64,000 nucleotides of DNA, from NCBI RefSeq assembly GCF_018446385.1, contig NC_055991.1, positions 121,005,794 to 121,069,793 on the forward strand, in the 5' to 3' direction. Shown here in pieces: positions 37,622 through 49,589 of the stretch (its first letter is position 1; the number at the start of each line of letters is the position of its first letter). This DNA is from Zingiber officinale (taxonomy: Eukaryota > Streptophyta > Magnoliopsida > Zingiberales > Zingiberaceae). The position numbers and the translations under genes are program-made. The notes beneath the pieces are model-generated. The model was not told the DNA's origin, did not search any database, and saw nothing but the letters and a program-made list of their open reading frames with translations.

Positions 37622-37907
37622 TGGCTTACGGCTTTTTACCGAACCACGTAGGTAAGTTTTTGAAATTACAAAATCGCGTAGGATAGTTTTAAAATTATTA
37701 AATCATGTACTTATTTCCCATTTTACTCCTATCAATCTAATCAGTCAAATCAATTTTGTTGTATGTTGAAATGCTGAAATTTTGAGTAAATCAGTCGACT
37801 GACTTTTTAAATCAGACAACTAATTTACTTATTTATTTATTTTTAATCAAAGTTAATTTTAGGTAAAATCGGTTGATGGATCAAATAATTTCGGAATAAC
37901 ATGAAAC

Positions 37908-39495
37908 TGTGAGTACAATCGACCTAGGTTTGATCGGGTACAATCATAGTTTTGATGTGTGCCAAAAAGTTTAAGTTAGATTTTCATATTGTTTTGATAT
38001 ATGTTTAAGTCATGCAAGACTTGGTGAATCACATGAACAAAATCTTATCCTATGGTTCGGTGTTGGGGTTGCAAGGTTGCAAACATAGTCACACATTGAA
38101 AACACATGGAAAAGATCATTAGTTTATAAGAAAAAGATATCTCTATTGGTATTAGGCCTTTTGGGTAAAGCCCAAGAGCAAAACCATGAGGACTTAAACT
38201 CAAAGTCGACAATATCATATCATTGTGGAAATATCTAAATTTCTTTTGGTCATAACAATTGGTATCAGAGCGAAGTTGCTTTTCACCGGACTAACCGTCG
38301 GAAGAAGCACGAGTCAGAGCCATGATCTAAGATCGAACCATGTAGGTGAAATCTTGAACGAAGTAGAGGAGACCTTGAGCAGGTTAGTAACCGGATGCTT
38401 GAGGAGAGATCCTGAACAAGTCAAGAATGACCCGATGCTCGAGGAGAGACTCTAAGCAGGTCAAGAGTAACTCGATACTTGTAGGGGATCATGTAGTCCT
38501 TTGTTTCAGGGGGATTGTTGGGATTGCAAGGTTGCAAACATAGTCCTACATTTAAAATACATGAGAAAGATCATGAGTTTATAAGAAAAAGATATCTCCA
38601 TTGGTATGAGATCTTTTGGGTAGAGCTCAAGAGCAAAATCATGGGGGCTTAGACCCAAAGTGGAAAATATCATATCATTGTGGAGATATCTAAATTCCTT
38701 TTGGTCCTAACACTCAGGTTCTTGAGATTGGTGAAGGATGATGCATCCGAAGGACCATCGGACGAGGAGCAAAGGAGTAGACCGAGGGAAGCGAACTTCA
38801 AGGCAATGCCAAGGATGGCACGGAGAGGAGCTGTAAGCTCAAGTGCATCTGAGTGACGAAGGCCGAGGAAGAGGACTTCAAGGGCGATTCCGGAGAGGAT
38901 GAGTGTGAGTGAATGTAAGGGATCAGTCGATTGGTACTGAGACCAATCGACCAGTCCAAATTCACGAGGCGCAGAATGGTTATGTACTCGACAGTTGTGA
39001 AGACCAGTCGACTGGTAGAAAGCAGTTGACAGAATCTTGGATTTTGTAGAGTACCGTTGGCTGTGTCCAACGGCTACACTAGTCGACTGGTGTATGGACC
39101 AGTCGACTGGTGCAGGAAATGAGTTGTCTTGTGATTAACTTTTTTCACTCTATTTAAAGGAGCTTTGAGGGATGAAGGAGATTACTGATCTTTATTGAAA
39201 AACTCCTAAGTCATCCCTCAAGCTTCCAAGCCTTTCTCCATCGAATAGGAGTAAGCTCTAACGGGAGATTGCCGAGACTAATCTACCAACGGATTGAGGG
39301 TTCATCCACCTTAAGGACAAGCCGTGGAGTAGGAGAAATAATCTCCGAACCACGTAAAAGGAACGTGTTAAAGTTTGATTGTTTTCATTGTTTTACTTTT
39401 ATTCCACTACGCAACTAACGATTTGTAGAGAAGCAAGTGTTTCGGGGTAACGAGCTATTCAACCCCCCTTCTAGCCAACCCAACAATTCTCAATA
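37908..39495 (+). repeat. 5' LTR of element B, with nested TRIM
   Basis: TGTGAGTACAATCG...CTCAATA. Without the 652-bp TRIM and its 5-bp duplication it is 931 bp, against 1023 bp for the other LTR. It carries CAGTCGACTGG dyads at 38926-39112, an MSA-like TCCAACGGCTA at 39066-39076 and a TATA-like TATTTAAA at 39151-39158. Confidence 0.88.
38061..38712 (+). mobile_element. Complete TRIM retrotransposon nested in the element B LTR
   Basis: 652 bp. Two 197-bp LTRs (38061-38257 and 38516-38712) start TGTTGGG and end TAACA; they differ at about two dozen positions by eye. A primer-binding site TGGTATCAGAGC is at 38260-38271, and a purine tract TTTCAGGGGGAT ends at 38515. The interior has about 43-bp units ('agcaggtcaagagtaactcg') and no coding capacity. 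The flanks TTCGG/CTCAG each differ by one base from TTCAG. The equivalent uninterrupted site in the other element B LTR reads TTTAG (about 42260-42266). Confidence 0.9.
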
Positions 39496-39558
39496 AGTGG
39501 TATCAGAGCGAGGACACTCTTTAACGAACTAATTGCCAAGAAGAGCAATATCATCAAT

Positions 39559-40742
39559 ATGGTCGGTTCAGGCATCTATCCACCCAAATTCGAAGGAAAC
39601 TTCTCTGGGTGGAAAAAGAGAATGGAGGTATTCTTCGATACTGATTTCGATGTTATGCTAATAATAGAAAATGATTTTGAGATACCTAGGGATGAAAACA
39701 ACACAATAATCAACAAAACTAGATGGAGCAAGAAGCAAAGGGAAGAACATTTAACAAACTCTTAGGCAATACATCATCTACTAAATGCCCTTACCCAACA
39801 AGAAGTGATTAAGATTGGAAACTACACAAGTGCCAAGGAATTGTGGGAAAAGCTAGTGGAGCTTCATGAAAGGACATCAGAAGCGAAATTAGCAAGAAGA
39901 GACTTCTCCGGACTCAACTCAACAACATCAAACTTGAAAAAGAAGACAATGTATCTTCACTTCATGCTAAAATTAAAGAAATATTAAGTAGACTAACAAG
40001 TATAGGTGAGAAACTCTTCAACCGTGACATAATGATGAAAGTCATCAATGTTTTCCCCAAAACCATAACTTAGAGTTCAATTGTAGACTCATTTTACATT
40101 TCAAATGATCTAGAGAAGTGATCTCTAGATGAATTCTTCTCAACCATAGAGCTTTATGATATTCGAATTGAAGGGTTAGATGGAGAAGCCCATAGATCAA
40201 GAGGAGTAGCCCTTGTGGCAAACAAGGAAAAGGGTAAGAAGAAGAAGTCTTCATCCCCACCATCCTCCGACTCCGAAAAATCAAGCGCCTCAATGAATAG
40301 CGATCAAGAGGCGTATATGGTAAGAAAATGAGAAGAGCATTTAAAAAATTTTCAACTAACAAATCTCATGCTAGGAAAAGTTCAAGAAGCAAAAGTAGAA
40401 CTAGGAGGATCATTTGCTACAATTATCAAGAAGGACACATGAGGGATCAATGCCCTCTCTTAAAGAAAAATAGAAGGAAGGAAGAAAAGAAGAAGACCAA
40501 AGAAAAGTAGAAGAAGATCCAAAATCTAAAGGTAACTTGGGATGATCCCTTCTCATCGGAATAAGAAGAAGAACATCATCACATCTCCCATCTTGCCTTA
40601 ATGGGAGTTGATGACTTAGCATCCACCTCATCCGAAATGAAAAAGGAGGAAGCTCAAGTGAAGAAGAAGGGAACTCAAGTGAAGGGGGAGGGAAAACATC
40701 ATATTCGGACTTTTTGGTAAGTGAGGTATACAATCTACCCAC
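39559..40742 (+). pseudogene. Decayed copia gag of element B
   Basis: The ATG at 39559 opens MVGSGIYPPKFEGNFSGWKK, the typical beginning of a copia gag-polypeptide (UBN2) domain. A TAG at 39763 interrupts it, and the same frame resumes (EVIKIGNYTSAKELWEKLVE, LHERTSEAKLARRD). Frameshifts follow near 39905 and later. A zinc knuckle near 40410-40450 reads CYNYQEGHMRDQC: the second Cys is Tyr and one residue is missing. A very basic Lys/Arg/Glu tail follows. The product would have packaged RNA; this copy is dead. Confidence 0.8.
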
Positions 40743-42110
40743 TCAAACTTTAGTCAAAATTATTACAAGCACAAATAAGGATTTCTTTAAGGTAAAAAAA
40801 CAAGAATAACTCTTTAAAAAATGATATTATTTGCTTAGAAGAAAAATTATAATCTTTGTCCCCTAAGGTGCAAAATTCCTCTAATTTGCATGCTTCTTTT
40901 TGTAGTTTAAATGATTCATGTTTAAAAGAAGAAAATAAGGAGTTAATGGAAAATATCTTACAAAAGCCCTTGAAAAATTCACTATTAGTTCTAAGACCCT
41001 AAATATGATAATTAGGAGTTAAAGGGTTAGTTTTAACAAAAGGAAATTAGGTTATGAGGAATCTAATAATGATAAATCCTACCATTGTCTAATTACTAAG
41101 GGGCAATCTAAGATAAAGACCATATATAGGAAATGGATTCCCAAGGAATATTTGGTTAACCTAATTAGAAAGAACTTCTATTGGGTGTTAAAATCAATTC
41201 TCAAGGGTTAAAGGATTTAGGGTTTAGTCAACCATAAATGTTATAGTTCAAATTTCTGAAAATAGTTGGCTTAAGACCTAAGGGGGGAAAACTAAGATTA
41301 TTACCTTAATTTCATCTCACAATGATTTTCTTTTTGTTTCTACACATGTGAGATAATAGAATGATACTTTTAATTTACTTATGCTTATGACATCTTGATG
41401 AGTTATCAAATGTATCAATTTTAGCCATCATAATACTAACTATGGGGAAAGTAAACATTTAATTAATGGATCATAGTTGGACATTTTAAATGTTTTCAAA
41501 ATAATTCTATATTTTATAAACTACTACTTAGTTTTTGAAAAACATATGAATTCAAAATAAGTTTAAAATTGATATAAATTTGAGTGGGTTTCAAAGTTTT
41601 TGAGTGTTTGTCAAAATTTTAAAAACATATTGACTTTTCATGAAAATATATTTTTCCTAGTTAAAGGAACTTAAAAGAAACATGTTTCCAAAAATTTCAT
41701 GATTTTTCAAAAATTTTAGAATTTTTTATGTATTTCTAAAGTTGATTTCAGAAATTAGAAATTCAGACTGAACATATATCAGTCGACTATGTCAAAGGGC
41801 AGTCGACTGGTGGCTATGTTTTTAGCATTCTAATTATGAATTCAAAATTTCATTTTTTGTCAAATTTAAGTCAAAGTTGATACCACATTGTACTTAGTGC
41901 TTCAATGCTATCTTTTTGATGGTGTCAAAGAAAGAAAAATGGGAAAATTTAAATTAGAAACTTTTATTTCTCCATGTTTGTGCAAACTTGAAAATTAAGT
42001 GGAAGAGCAAATGTTAAGGAGAAGCTTGCATTTTATGTTTCATGCTTGTTATTTTCGATTGTTGTTCTATGCCTAACTTAAACATAGTCACACATCAAAA
42101 ATGGGTAGAT
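40743..42110 (+). other. Non-coding 3' interior of element B
   Basis: AT-rich, with no pol domain recognised. Two TCGACT dyad sites (41780-41818) resemble those in the LTRs. It ends in the polypurine tract before the 3' LTR. Confidence 0.6.
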
Positions 42111-43133
42111 TGTGAGTGTAATCGACCTAAGTTTGATCGGGTACGATCATGATTTTGATGTGTGTGTCAAAGAGTTTAAGTTAGACTTTTATATTGCTTT
42201 GTTATGTGTTGGAGTCATGCAGGATTTGGTGAAACATATGAGCAAAATCTCATCCTATGGTTTAGGTCCTTGAGATTGGTGAAGGATGATGCATCAGAGG
42301 GACCGTCGGACAAGGAGCAAAGGAGTGGGCCGAGGGAAGGGGGCTTCAAGGTAATGTGAAGGATGGCACGGAGAGGAGCCGTGGGCTCAAGTGCATCTGA
42401 GGGACAAAGGTCGATAAAGAGGACTTCAAGGGCGACTCTGGAGAGGATGAGTGTGAGAGAATGTAATGGATCAGTCAATTGGTACTGAAGCCAGTCGACT
42501 GGTCCAAATTCACAAGAGCACAGAATGATTTTGTACTCGACAGTTGTGAAGACCGATTGACTGGTAATTGAACCAATTGACTGTTGTTGGCAGAATTTCG
42601 GATTCTACGAAGTATCGTTGGCTGTGTCTAACGGCTACACCAGTCGACTGGTGTATGGACCAATCGACTGGTGCAGGAAATGAGTTGTCTTGTGATCAAT
42701 TCTTTCCACTTTATTTAAAGGAGTTTTGAGGGATGAAGGAGGTTACTGATCTGTATTGAAAAACTTCTAAATCATCCCTTAAGTTTCTAAGTCTTTTTCT
42801 TCCTCCTAAACCTAAGTTTCATCTTGGCAAGAGGAAGAGAGCTTTGTGAGATGTTGTATTCCATCGAGAAGGAATAAGCTCTAGTTGGAGATTACCAGGA
42901 CTAATCCACCGACGGATTGAGGGTTTGTCTATCTCAAGTCAAGCCGTGGAATCTGAGTAAGAAATCTCCGAACTACGTAAAAGGAAACATGTTAGAATTT
43001 GATTGCTTTCATTCTTATTGCTTTAATTCTTTTAATTTTATTCCGCTACGCAACTAACGATTTATAGAGAAGCAAACGTTTCAGGGTAACGAGCTATTCA
43101 ACCCTCCCTTAGTCAATCCAACAATCCTCAACA
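42111..43133 (+). repeat. 3' LTR of element B
   Basis: 1023 bp, TGTGAGTG...CTCAACA. It contains CAGTCGACTGG dyads at 42470-42675, an MSA-like TCTAACGGCTA at 42627-42637 and TATTTAAA at 42712-42719, the same 75-bp spacing as in the partner LTR. It provides the empty-site comparison for the TRIM insertion. Confidence 0.9.
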
Positions 43134-44358
43134 GAAACTAGTTTCTATGTGTTCATTTACTTCTCCTGATGATCTCTATTCCCTCAAACATCAATTTCAC
43201 TCAATATATTGAGAGCAGTAATTTTTTGAACATGAAAATATTTAAATGTTAATTCAATATAAAAATTCAATTCGTGTTCAAACAATTATTGCTCTCAATA
43301 TATTGAGTCAAATTAATGTTTGAGGGCATGAACATAATCAGGAGAGGTAGACGGGGATTTAGTTTCATGTTAATCTGAGGTTGTTTGGTCCATCAACTGA
43401 TTTTGCCCAAAATAGGTTGATGGATCAAATGATCTCGGATTGACATGAAACTAGTTCCTATGTGTTCTTCTACCACTCCTGATTATATTTATACCCTCAA
43501 ACATTAATTTTACCCAATATATTGAGAACAATAATTTTTTAAATATGAATATGTTTGAAGCATTCAATTCATGTTAAAAAAAAACTAACTGATGAACCAA
43601 ACGATCTCGGATTGATATGAAACTATATCCTATGTGTTTGGTTAGTTCTCCTGATTATATCCATGTCCTCAAATATCAATTTGACCTAATATATTGAAAA
43701 CAATGATTTTTTGAACACGAATTAAATTTTTCAAACATATTTGTGTTTAAAAAATCATTGCTCTCAATATATTAGGTCAAATTGATATTCGAGGACATGG
43801 ATATAATCAGGAAAACTAGTCGAACCCATAGAATCTAGTTTCATGTTAATTCAAGGTCATTTGGTCTATCAGCCGATTTTGTGTTAATTCAAGGTAATTG
43901 ATACGAAACTAGTTCTTATGTGTTCGTTTACCTCTCCTGCTTTATATCCATGTGCTCAAACGTTAATTTGACAAAATATCTTGAGAGCAATAATTTTTTT
44001 TAACACGAATATATTTAAAAATTTTAATTCATGTTCATAAAATTCGGTTGATGGACCAAACAACCTTGGTTTGATATGAAACTAGATCCTATGTGTTCAG
44101 CTAGTTCTCCTGATTATATCCATGCCCTCAAATATCATTTTGACCTAATATATTGAGAGCAATGATTTTTTGAACACAAATTGAATTTTTCAAATATTTT
44201 CTTATTAAAAAATCATTGTTCTCAGTATACTGAGTCAAATTAATGTTTAAGGACATGATATAATCAGGAGAGGTAGACAAATACATAAGAACTAGTCTTA
44301 TGTCAATCCGAGGTCATTTGGCTGATGAACTAAATGATCTCGGATTGACGTTAAACTA

Positions 44359-44560
44359 TGGTAGCAAAAAAAAGTGAAATCCGCCACCCAAGTGGTTCCA
44401 CATGGTCGGACCCACAACCATATGTGAAGAGGTAAATCTGAAAGGCGTAGTTGGCCAGTGTGGAGGAGGGCTTTTTTTCCTTGACTTTGCTAAGATTCGA
44501 ACCCTTGTTTTATGGTTGCAACTCTATTCCGTACTAGCCAACTCAACCTTGCCCCGGGGG
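44359..44560 (-). mobile_element. SINE with 19-bp target-site duplication
   Basis: 202 bp between the direct repeats TCGGATTGACGTTAAACTA (44340-44358) and TCGGATTGACATTAAACTA (44561-44579). On the minus strand it starts near CCCCGGGGCAAGGTTGAGTT, has an A-box-like 'gttggctagtacgg' and a perfect B box GGTTCGAATC (plus coordinates about 44495-44504), and ends with a run of T. It therefore looks like a tRNA-derived SINE with a T tail. It landed inside a palindromic unit of the foldback-like element. Confidence 0.8.
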
Positions 44561-45221
44561 TCGGATTGACATTAAACTAGTTCTATTTGTTCGACTATCT
44601 CTCCTGATTATATCTGTGTTCTCAAATACCAATTTGAGAACAATAATTTTTTGAACACGAATTGAATTTTTCAAACACATTTGTGTTTAAAAATCGATGT
44701 TCTTAATATATTAAGTCAAATTAATATTTGAGGGCATGAATATAATCAGGAGAGATAGCCGAACACATAAAAATTAATTTCATGTCAATTCAAGGTCATT
44801 TGGTCCATCAACTTGATTTGCTCAAAATTTCGATGTTTTGGCACATTGCAGAATCAATTTTACTGATAAAAAATAAATCATTGATAGAGATAAAATGAAA
44901 AATGGGTACGGGATGTGATAATTATAAAACTATCCTGTTTGATAATTGTAAAAATTTAACTATGTGAATCAGGAAAAACCCGATTAGCTTAGGTGAAATT
45001 GTCTCTACATGGGTCATTAATACCTCTAACTGTTGGTCATCTTTCTTCGAATATAGTTCCCAATCACACAGGGCAATGCTAATGGCAGAAAGCAATCTGT
45101 ACGTGTAGGGAGAGAATGTCATGGATTTTGTATCACAAAGTATATCTTTTGACTAGTTTATATCTATAGGAAATCATCACAATCAGGCTCTTTTGACTAA
45201 GTGACATGGAAAAATTTGTGT

Positions 45222-45650
45222 TTAATTCGTAGAGGAGTGATGCTGCTTTCTTTTAGACGATGCAGCAGCCTTCTGGATCAACAGCAACTTCTTCAGCACC
45301 TTCACCATCACAATCAGGCTCGGCCTCCTCCTATGAATCAAACTCCCACGTTGCTGCTCCGACTTGCAACTCCTGATGCTGCTGCTGCTGTTGCTCAGTT
45401 TCCTCGACGTCTCGTCGTTGAAATCCTCCCACAGCATGTCCATCCTCTCCTCGTCAACAAACCGACGGCTGCTCTCTGCGCTGTCTACCTTCGGATTCGT
45501 CTTCTTCATCGTCGCTTCAGCGTCCTCGAACGGCTGCTGATCTCCGGCAGAGGAGAGGAAGCAGAAGAAGGGAGATGGGGCGAAGTGGGGGAAGGGGGCG
45601 AGGGGGTCTTCATCTACTGCGACGGTGGGGAAACTGAAATCATCCATCAT
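45222..45650 (-). CDS. Small uncharacterised plant protein, 142 residues
   Basis: A complete intronless ORF on the minus strand, MMDDFSFPTV to QHHSSTN. The MDDFSFPT start, the central acidic stretch EERMDMLWEDFNDE and the basic hydrophobic end RRPSLIVMVKVLKKLL look like a family of short plant proteins of unknown function that I recall only in outline. No signal peptide or membrane helix is obvious. A longer ORF on the plus strand (45201-45950) overlaps it but is rich in low-complexity residues and is probably its shadow. The gene lies about 230 bp outside the foldback-like element. Confidence 0.6.
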   Translation of the reverse strand: MMDDFSFPTVAVDEDPLAPFPHFAPSPFFCFLSSAGDQQPFEDAEATMKKTNPKVDSAESSRRFVDEERMDMLWEDFNDETSRKLSNSSSSIRSCKSEQQRGSLIHRRRPSLIVMVKVLKKLLLIQKAAASSKRKQHHSSTN

Positions 45651-45959
45651 TTTTGCTTGCTCTCTACTCTTCTGTCTGAATTAATTACAGTTTCCTGTGT
45701 GCGATTGGTGCTTGATTACAAGAAGAACAGTCGCTATAGGCAAGATAATGTGGGCGATGCATGGGAGGGAGGGAGGTTTAATGGAGTGCGTGAATGGCAT
45801 GGCGTGTTAATTAGGCGGTGGAAGGGGGCCCGGAGGGGAGGCAGAGACATAGACGTTGAGCAGATGAAGCAGCCATTAATGGAGTGGAGGGGGAAGGTTG
45901 GTCCGACCCAAATGCTGCACAGCGAGGAAGGCATTACGCTAGAATATTAATTAAAAAAA

Positions 45960-48457
45960 AAAGAGAGAGTGCTTGTGCAATATTGTTTAATGATCTAAAG
46001 CAAAAAAAATGAAGTCTTCCTTAAGTTTCGGGGTGTATTTTTTTGTTCGCTTTCCTATTGTGCGTTTGGTACTCTGGTTGGTATAGAAAGTGTATTGAGA
46101 ATTAAGATCTTACGGCGGTCCTTTTTCGTATGGTCATCACATGGGGGGCATGGCCTTACAAGCAAGGCCAAAAAGGATGAAATAAAGTTAAATAGATTTC
46201 ACGGGGCTGACATCCCGTCGGAAAAAATTAATGAAAAAATATATATAAATTTAATTAGTCTTATTGATTAATTTGGGAGTGATCGGTTCGATTCTAAATG
46301 TTTGCAGTGAAAGATCAAGAAATTTAACATCTTTTAATTACGTGTCTTATTTATTTATTTTTTTAATAAATTTTTCATAGTTGGAAATTAAACCATCAAT
46401 CCCATTGTATTATAGTACTTGTTGACATTAGAAGTACTATATCGAGAATGAGATATGACATGTAATTGTTACGTATTTTTTTAATCTAGTATACTAATTT
46501 AATTCTATGCATGCACTTGGATTGTTTTGTATTCGTACTAGGATTGTCTTTGTATTAATTTCATACTTGAAAATCGATTTACGAATATCTAAAAGCATCC
46601 ATATTAATTTTTGTATTACTATATCTAAAATGGACAGTGCTAAACAGTCCGAATCTGACCAACTAGAATGGACCTTTTAGTAATTTTAAAGGTTATTATT
46701 AAGGGTATGTAAGTAATATCATATTTTATAGGTCAATTATACCCTTTCCACTTATTTTAATATTTAATTTTTAAAAATTATCACTTTATATTGATATTGA
46801 TGATTAATTACGTTTCCAATGACATATATTTACAAGAGACATGCAAATTATCTCTCTATATTAATAACTAATTATATTTCCAAGATAACTTGCATTTCTA
46901 AGAGATATTCATTCATTAAAGGAATCCTTTATAAATACGAATTTTCAAAAATCTTAAAAATTTTCAAGAATATGAAATTTTTTTTTTTATTGCACATACT
47001 TTATTCTTAATGAACTGAAGTTGAAGAGTCTCGTATGAAATATTCTCGTAGAAGAAGAATAGAATTGATGTTGTGATTTTCAATTTTAATATCAATTTTA
47101 ACTCTAAACTAATTAAAGTCATCATGGAAAAAAGTAGTATAATTAAGAATTAATTATTAATTTTTTATAGGGAAATGTCATTAACGATTTTCAATAAATT
47201 CTCTAGCTGATTTAAAGTTCCTAATAAATTTTCCAGCTAATTTTAAGTTTTTCAAGATAAGAATAATTAATACTTTAATTAAGAGCTAATTATTATTTTT
47301 TATATAAAAATATTATTAATAATATTTAAAAATAGTATAATTAAGAACGAATTATTAATTTTTTTTATAAGGAAATATCATTAACAGTTTTCAATAAATT
47401 CCCTAAATGATTTCTAATAAACAAGATTTACTGATTTATTATATATAAATATTATTAATAATATTTAAAAGTAGTATAATTAAGAACTAATTATTAATTT
47501 TTTATAGGAAAATGTTATTAACAGGATAAGAATAATTAATACTTTAATTAAGAGCTAATTAGTAATTTTTATATATAAATATTATTAATAATATTTAAAA
47601 ATAGTATAATTAAGAACGAATTATTAATTTTTTATAGGGAAATATCATTAACCGTTTTCAATAAATTCTCTAAATGATTTCTAATAAACAAGATTTACTG
47701 ATTTATTATATATAAATATTAATAAATTCTCTCACTGATTTCAAGTTCTTAATAAATTTTTCAACTAATTTTAAGTAATTTCAATAAAAGAATAAGTAAT
47801 ACTTTAAGTAAGGGCTAATTAGTAATTTATTAAATATAAATATTATTAATATTATTTAATTAATTTTCTAGCTGGCCAGATTTTAGCCATATAAATTTAT
47901 CGATCTAAAATTTAAGGTAAATGATCCACTTTCTTAAATTTAGATAATCATTTTTCATTACACACTATATCAAATACCCAAAAAAATTTATCATCTTTAA
48001 TTTTTTTACCTTAATTTACATCCACATTTCTAACGCTTACTATACCCTAAATAACTTATTTACCTTAATTTTTTTAATATACATCCACATTTCTAACACT
48101 TACTATAAAGAAAATAATAATGATAAAACTTTGGAGAGAGTTTTGTGACACATTACCTAATTTGCTGAAGAGCGGCTTAAAAAGAGTAACTAATTCCTTT
48201 CAGCATGGAAATTGTTCATCACACCCAAGAGAGATGAGGTTGAAGTCTTCTCCTCGTTGTCGTCTAGTAGAGGAGCCAAGAATAACAAAAATCAAAGGAA
48301 TAGTTGGGAGTTATCCTGGCGAAATCACTCCGATGTCTAAATCATTAGTGTTTCAATCAAAAAGGACAAAGTAATAAGAGAAGTTTAGTTCAAGGGAGCT
48401 CTTTTTGCGGAGTATATATTTAGCCTTTTATAAATGTGAGATAGCTCAGAACGAGGG
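45960..48457. repeat. AT-rich intergenic DNA with degenerate tandem repeats
   Basis: No gene was recognised. At about 47130-47870 units of roughly 130-200 bp recur, marked by 'agtataattaaga', 'attattaattttttatag' and 'aaatattattaataatat'. At 48009-48110 a 'tacatccacatttctaac' segment is repeated once. The ORF at 48120-48374 has no recognisable domain. Confidence 0.55.
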
Positions 48458-49589
48458 GAGATCTCTTTTCTATATTTTTATGGATTAGGGGATGGATCAT
48501 ACGGAATTACAATTGAATCATGATAGCAATTCGGCCACAATTCCATGTGGTCCATCCTTGGATTTACTGTCCCCTCAGGACAGGGCCGGACTTGAGCACA
48601 GTCCCAAGAGTCAACTGTCTCAGGGCCCATCATCTTAGGGGGCCCAATAGTTGGAGCACAATAGAGGGTCTTTGTAATAATCGAGCTACACTTTTCAAGG
48701 ACTTAATTATAATTTTAAAAACTTTATGTAAAAGTGTAAAATAATAAGTTGAACCCTATTTCCCCTTTTTCTTCCACATGTTCTCGATTTTTCACTTCCC
48801 TGCCGCCAGCAGCTAACGTCGTTGGTCCGCACTGCTGCTGTCATTCTGCGTCGCCGACTCGTCATTGTTCCACGAAGCCACCTGTGATGCTTCTCCTCCC
48901 TTTACTATTGCGGTCTCTTGTCGGCTGTCGCCTTCTATCAAAATTTTTTAACAAGGAAGCATCGATCGAGGCTCAACATTCATGATTCAACAATCGCAAC
49001 GCTACCTAAGTTGCTGAGTGCTGACTTGTTGTTCACGTCATTGTCGGCATTTCTTATTTCCTTTCTTTCCCATTCATCGATTCCAATTTCCAATCATTCA
49101 GTGCAACTGTGCAAGGTTCGTATCATCGTATCTTCTCTAGTGGGTTTGAATTTGATGATGTTTCAATTTGAGGTTTTAATGCTATAACCCTATTTCTCTT
49201 TACTTATTGCAAAAATCAGAATTTGTCTTTGTTTGTGTTTGGATTAAAGCTTCCATTTCTCTTTACCTAAGGTTCGATAAGGTATGAGACACAAGATTAA
49301 AGCTTCCATTTGTATCTTTCAATGCTGTTGGATTTTTTTTTTATTTTGTCTTGATAATTAAGATCATTATACTAAGAATTGGAATCTTGTTTATATCTTG
49401 CATATTTGGTTACAGTTAACTAAGGGGAGCATAATATAGGCAAAAATATCAAATTGAAAATTCTTCCCTTGAGGTGGGGTTTTTCTTGTAGTTAATGTAA
49501 TTCCTTAGAAAAATTTGGATAACATAAGACTATAAGATTTTTAATATTTTGATAATTCTTACACATTTTTTAGGTAAAATATATAATTA

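Larger units (their letters stand above)
37908..43133 (+). mobile_element. Gag-only copia retrotransposon, element B
   Basis: Flanked by the perfect duplication GAAAC (37903-37907 and 43134-43138). The LTRs are 37908-39495 (enlarged by a nested TRIM) and 42111-43133. A primer-binding site TGGTATCAGAGC is at 39498-39509, and a polypurine tract AAAATGGGTAGAT ends at 42110. The interior encodes only a decayed gag (39559 to about 40740), with no protease, integrase or reverse transcriptase, so it depended on another element. LTR layout and gag relate it to element A, but the LTR motifs differ. Confidence 0.9.
37622..44992. mobile_element. Long inverted-repeat (foldback-like) element with nested insertions
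   Basis: The sequence at 37622-37900 reappears as an imperfect reverse complement at about 44590-44992. For example 'gataggatagttttaaaatt' -like words and 'cccattttac' on the left pair with 'aaaatgggtacg' and 'aaaactatcc' on the right. Inside, units of about 430 bp are themselves palindromic: 'ggttgatggaccaaa', 'catgaaactag' and 'ctcctgattatatccatg', a centre near 'caatatattgagagcaat', then the same in reverse. At least five full or half units follow one another at 43139-44850. A copia element split the first unit. No transposase is visible, so class (foldback, MULE or MITE cluster) is open. Confidence 0.65.

Noticed and set aside
44490..44510. A tRNA gene from the perfect B box GGTTCGAATC
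   Set aside because: No cloverleaf can be completed; the 19-bp duplication and T tail identify a SINE.
45201..45950. A 249-residue plus-strand ORF
   Set aside because: It lies over the minus-strand gene at 45222-45650, is rich in Leu/Arg/Gln runs and has no recognisable motif, so it is most likely a shadow ORF.
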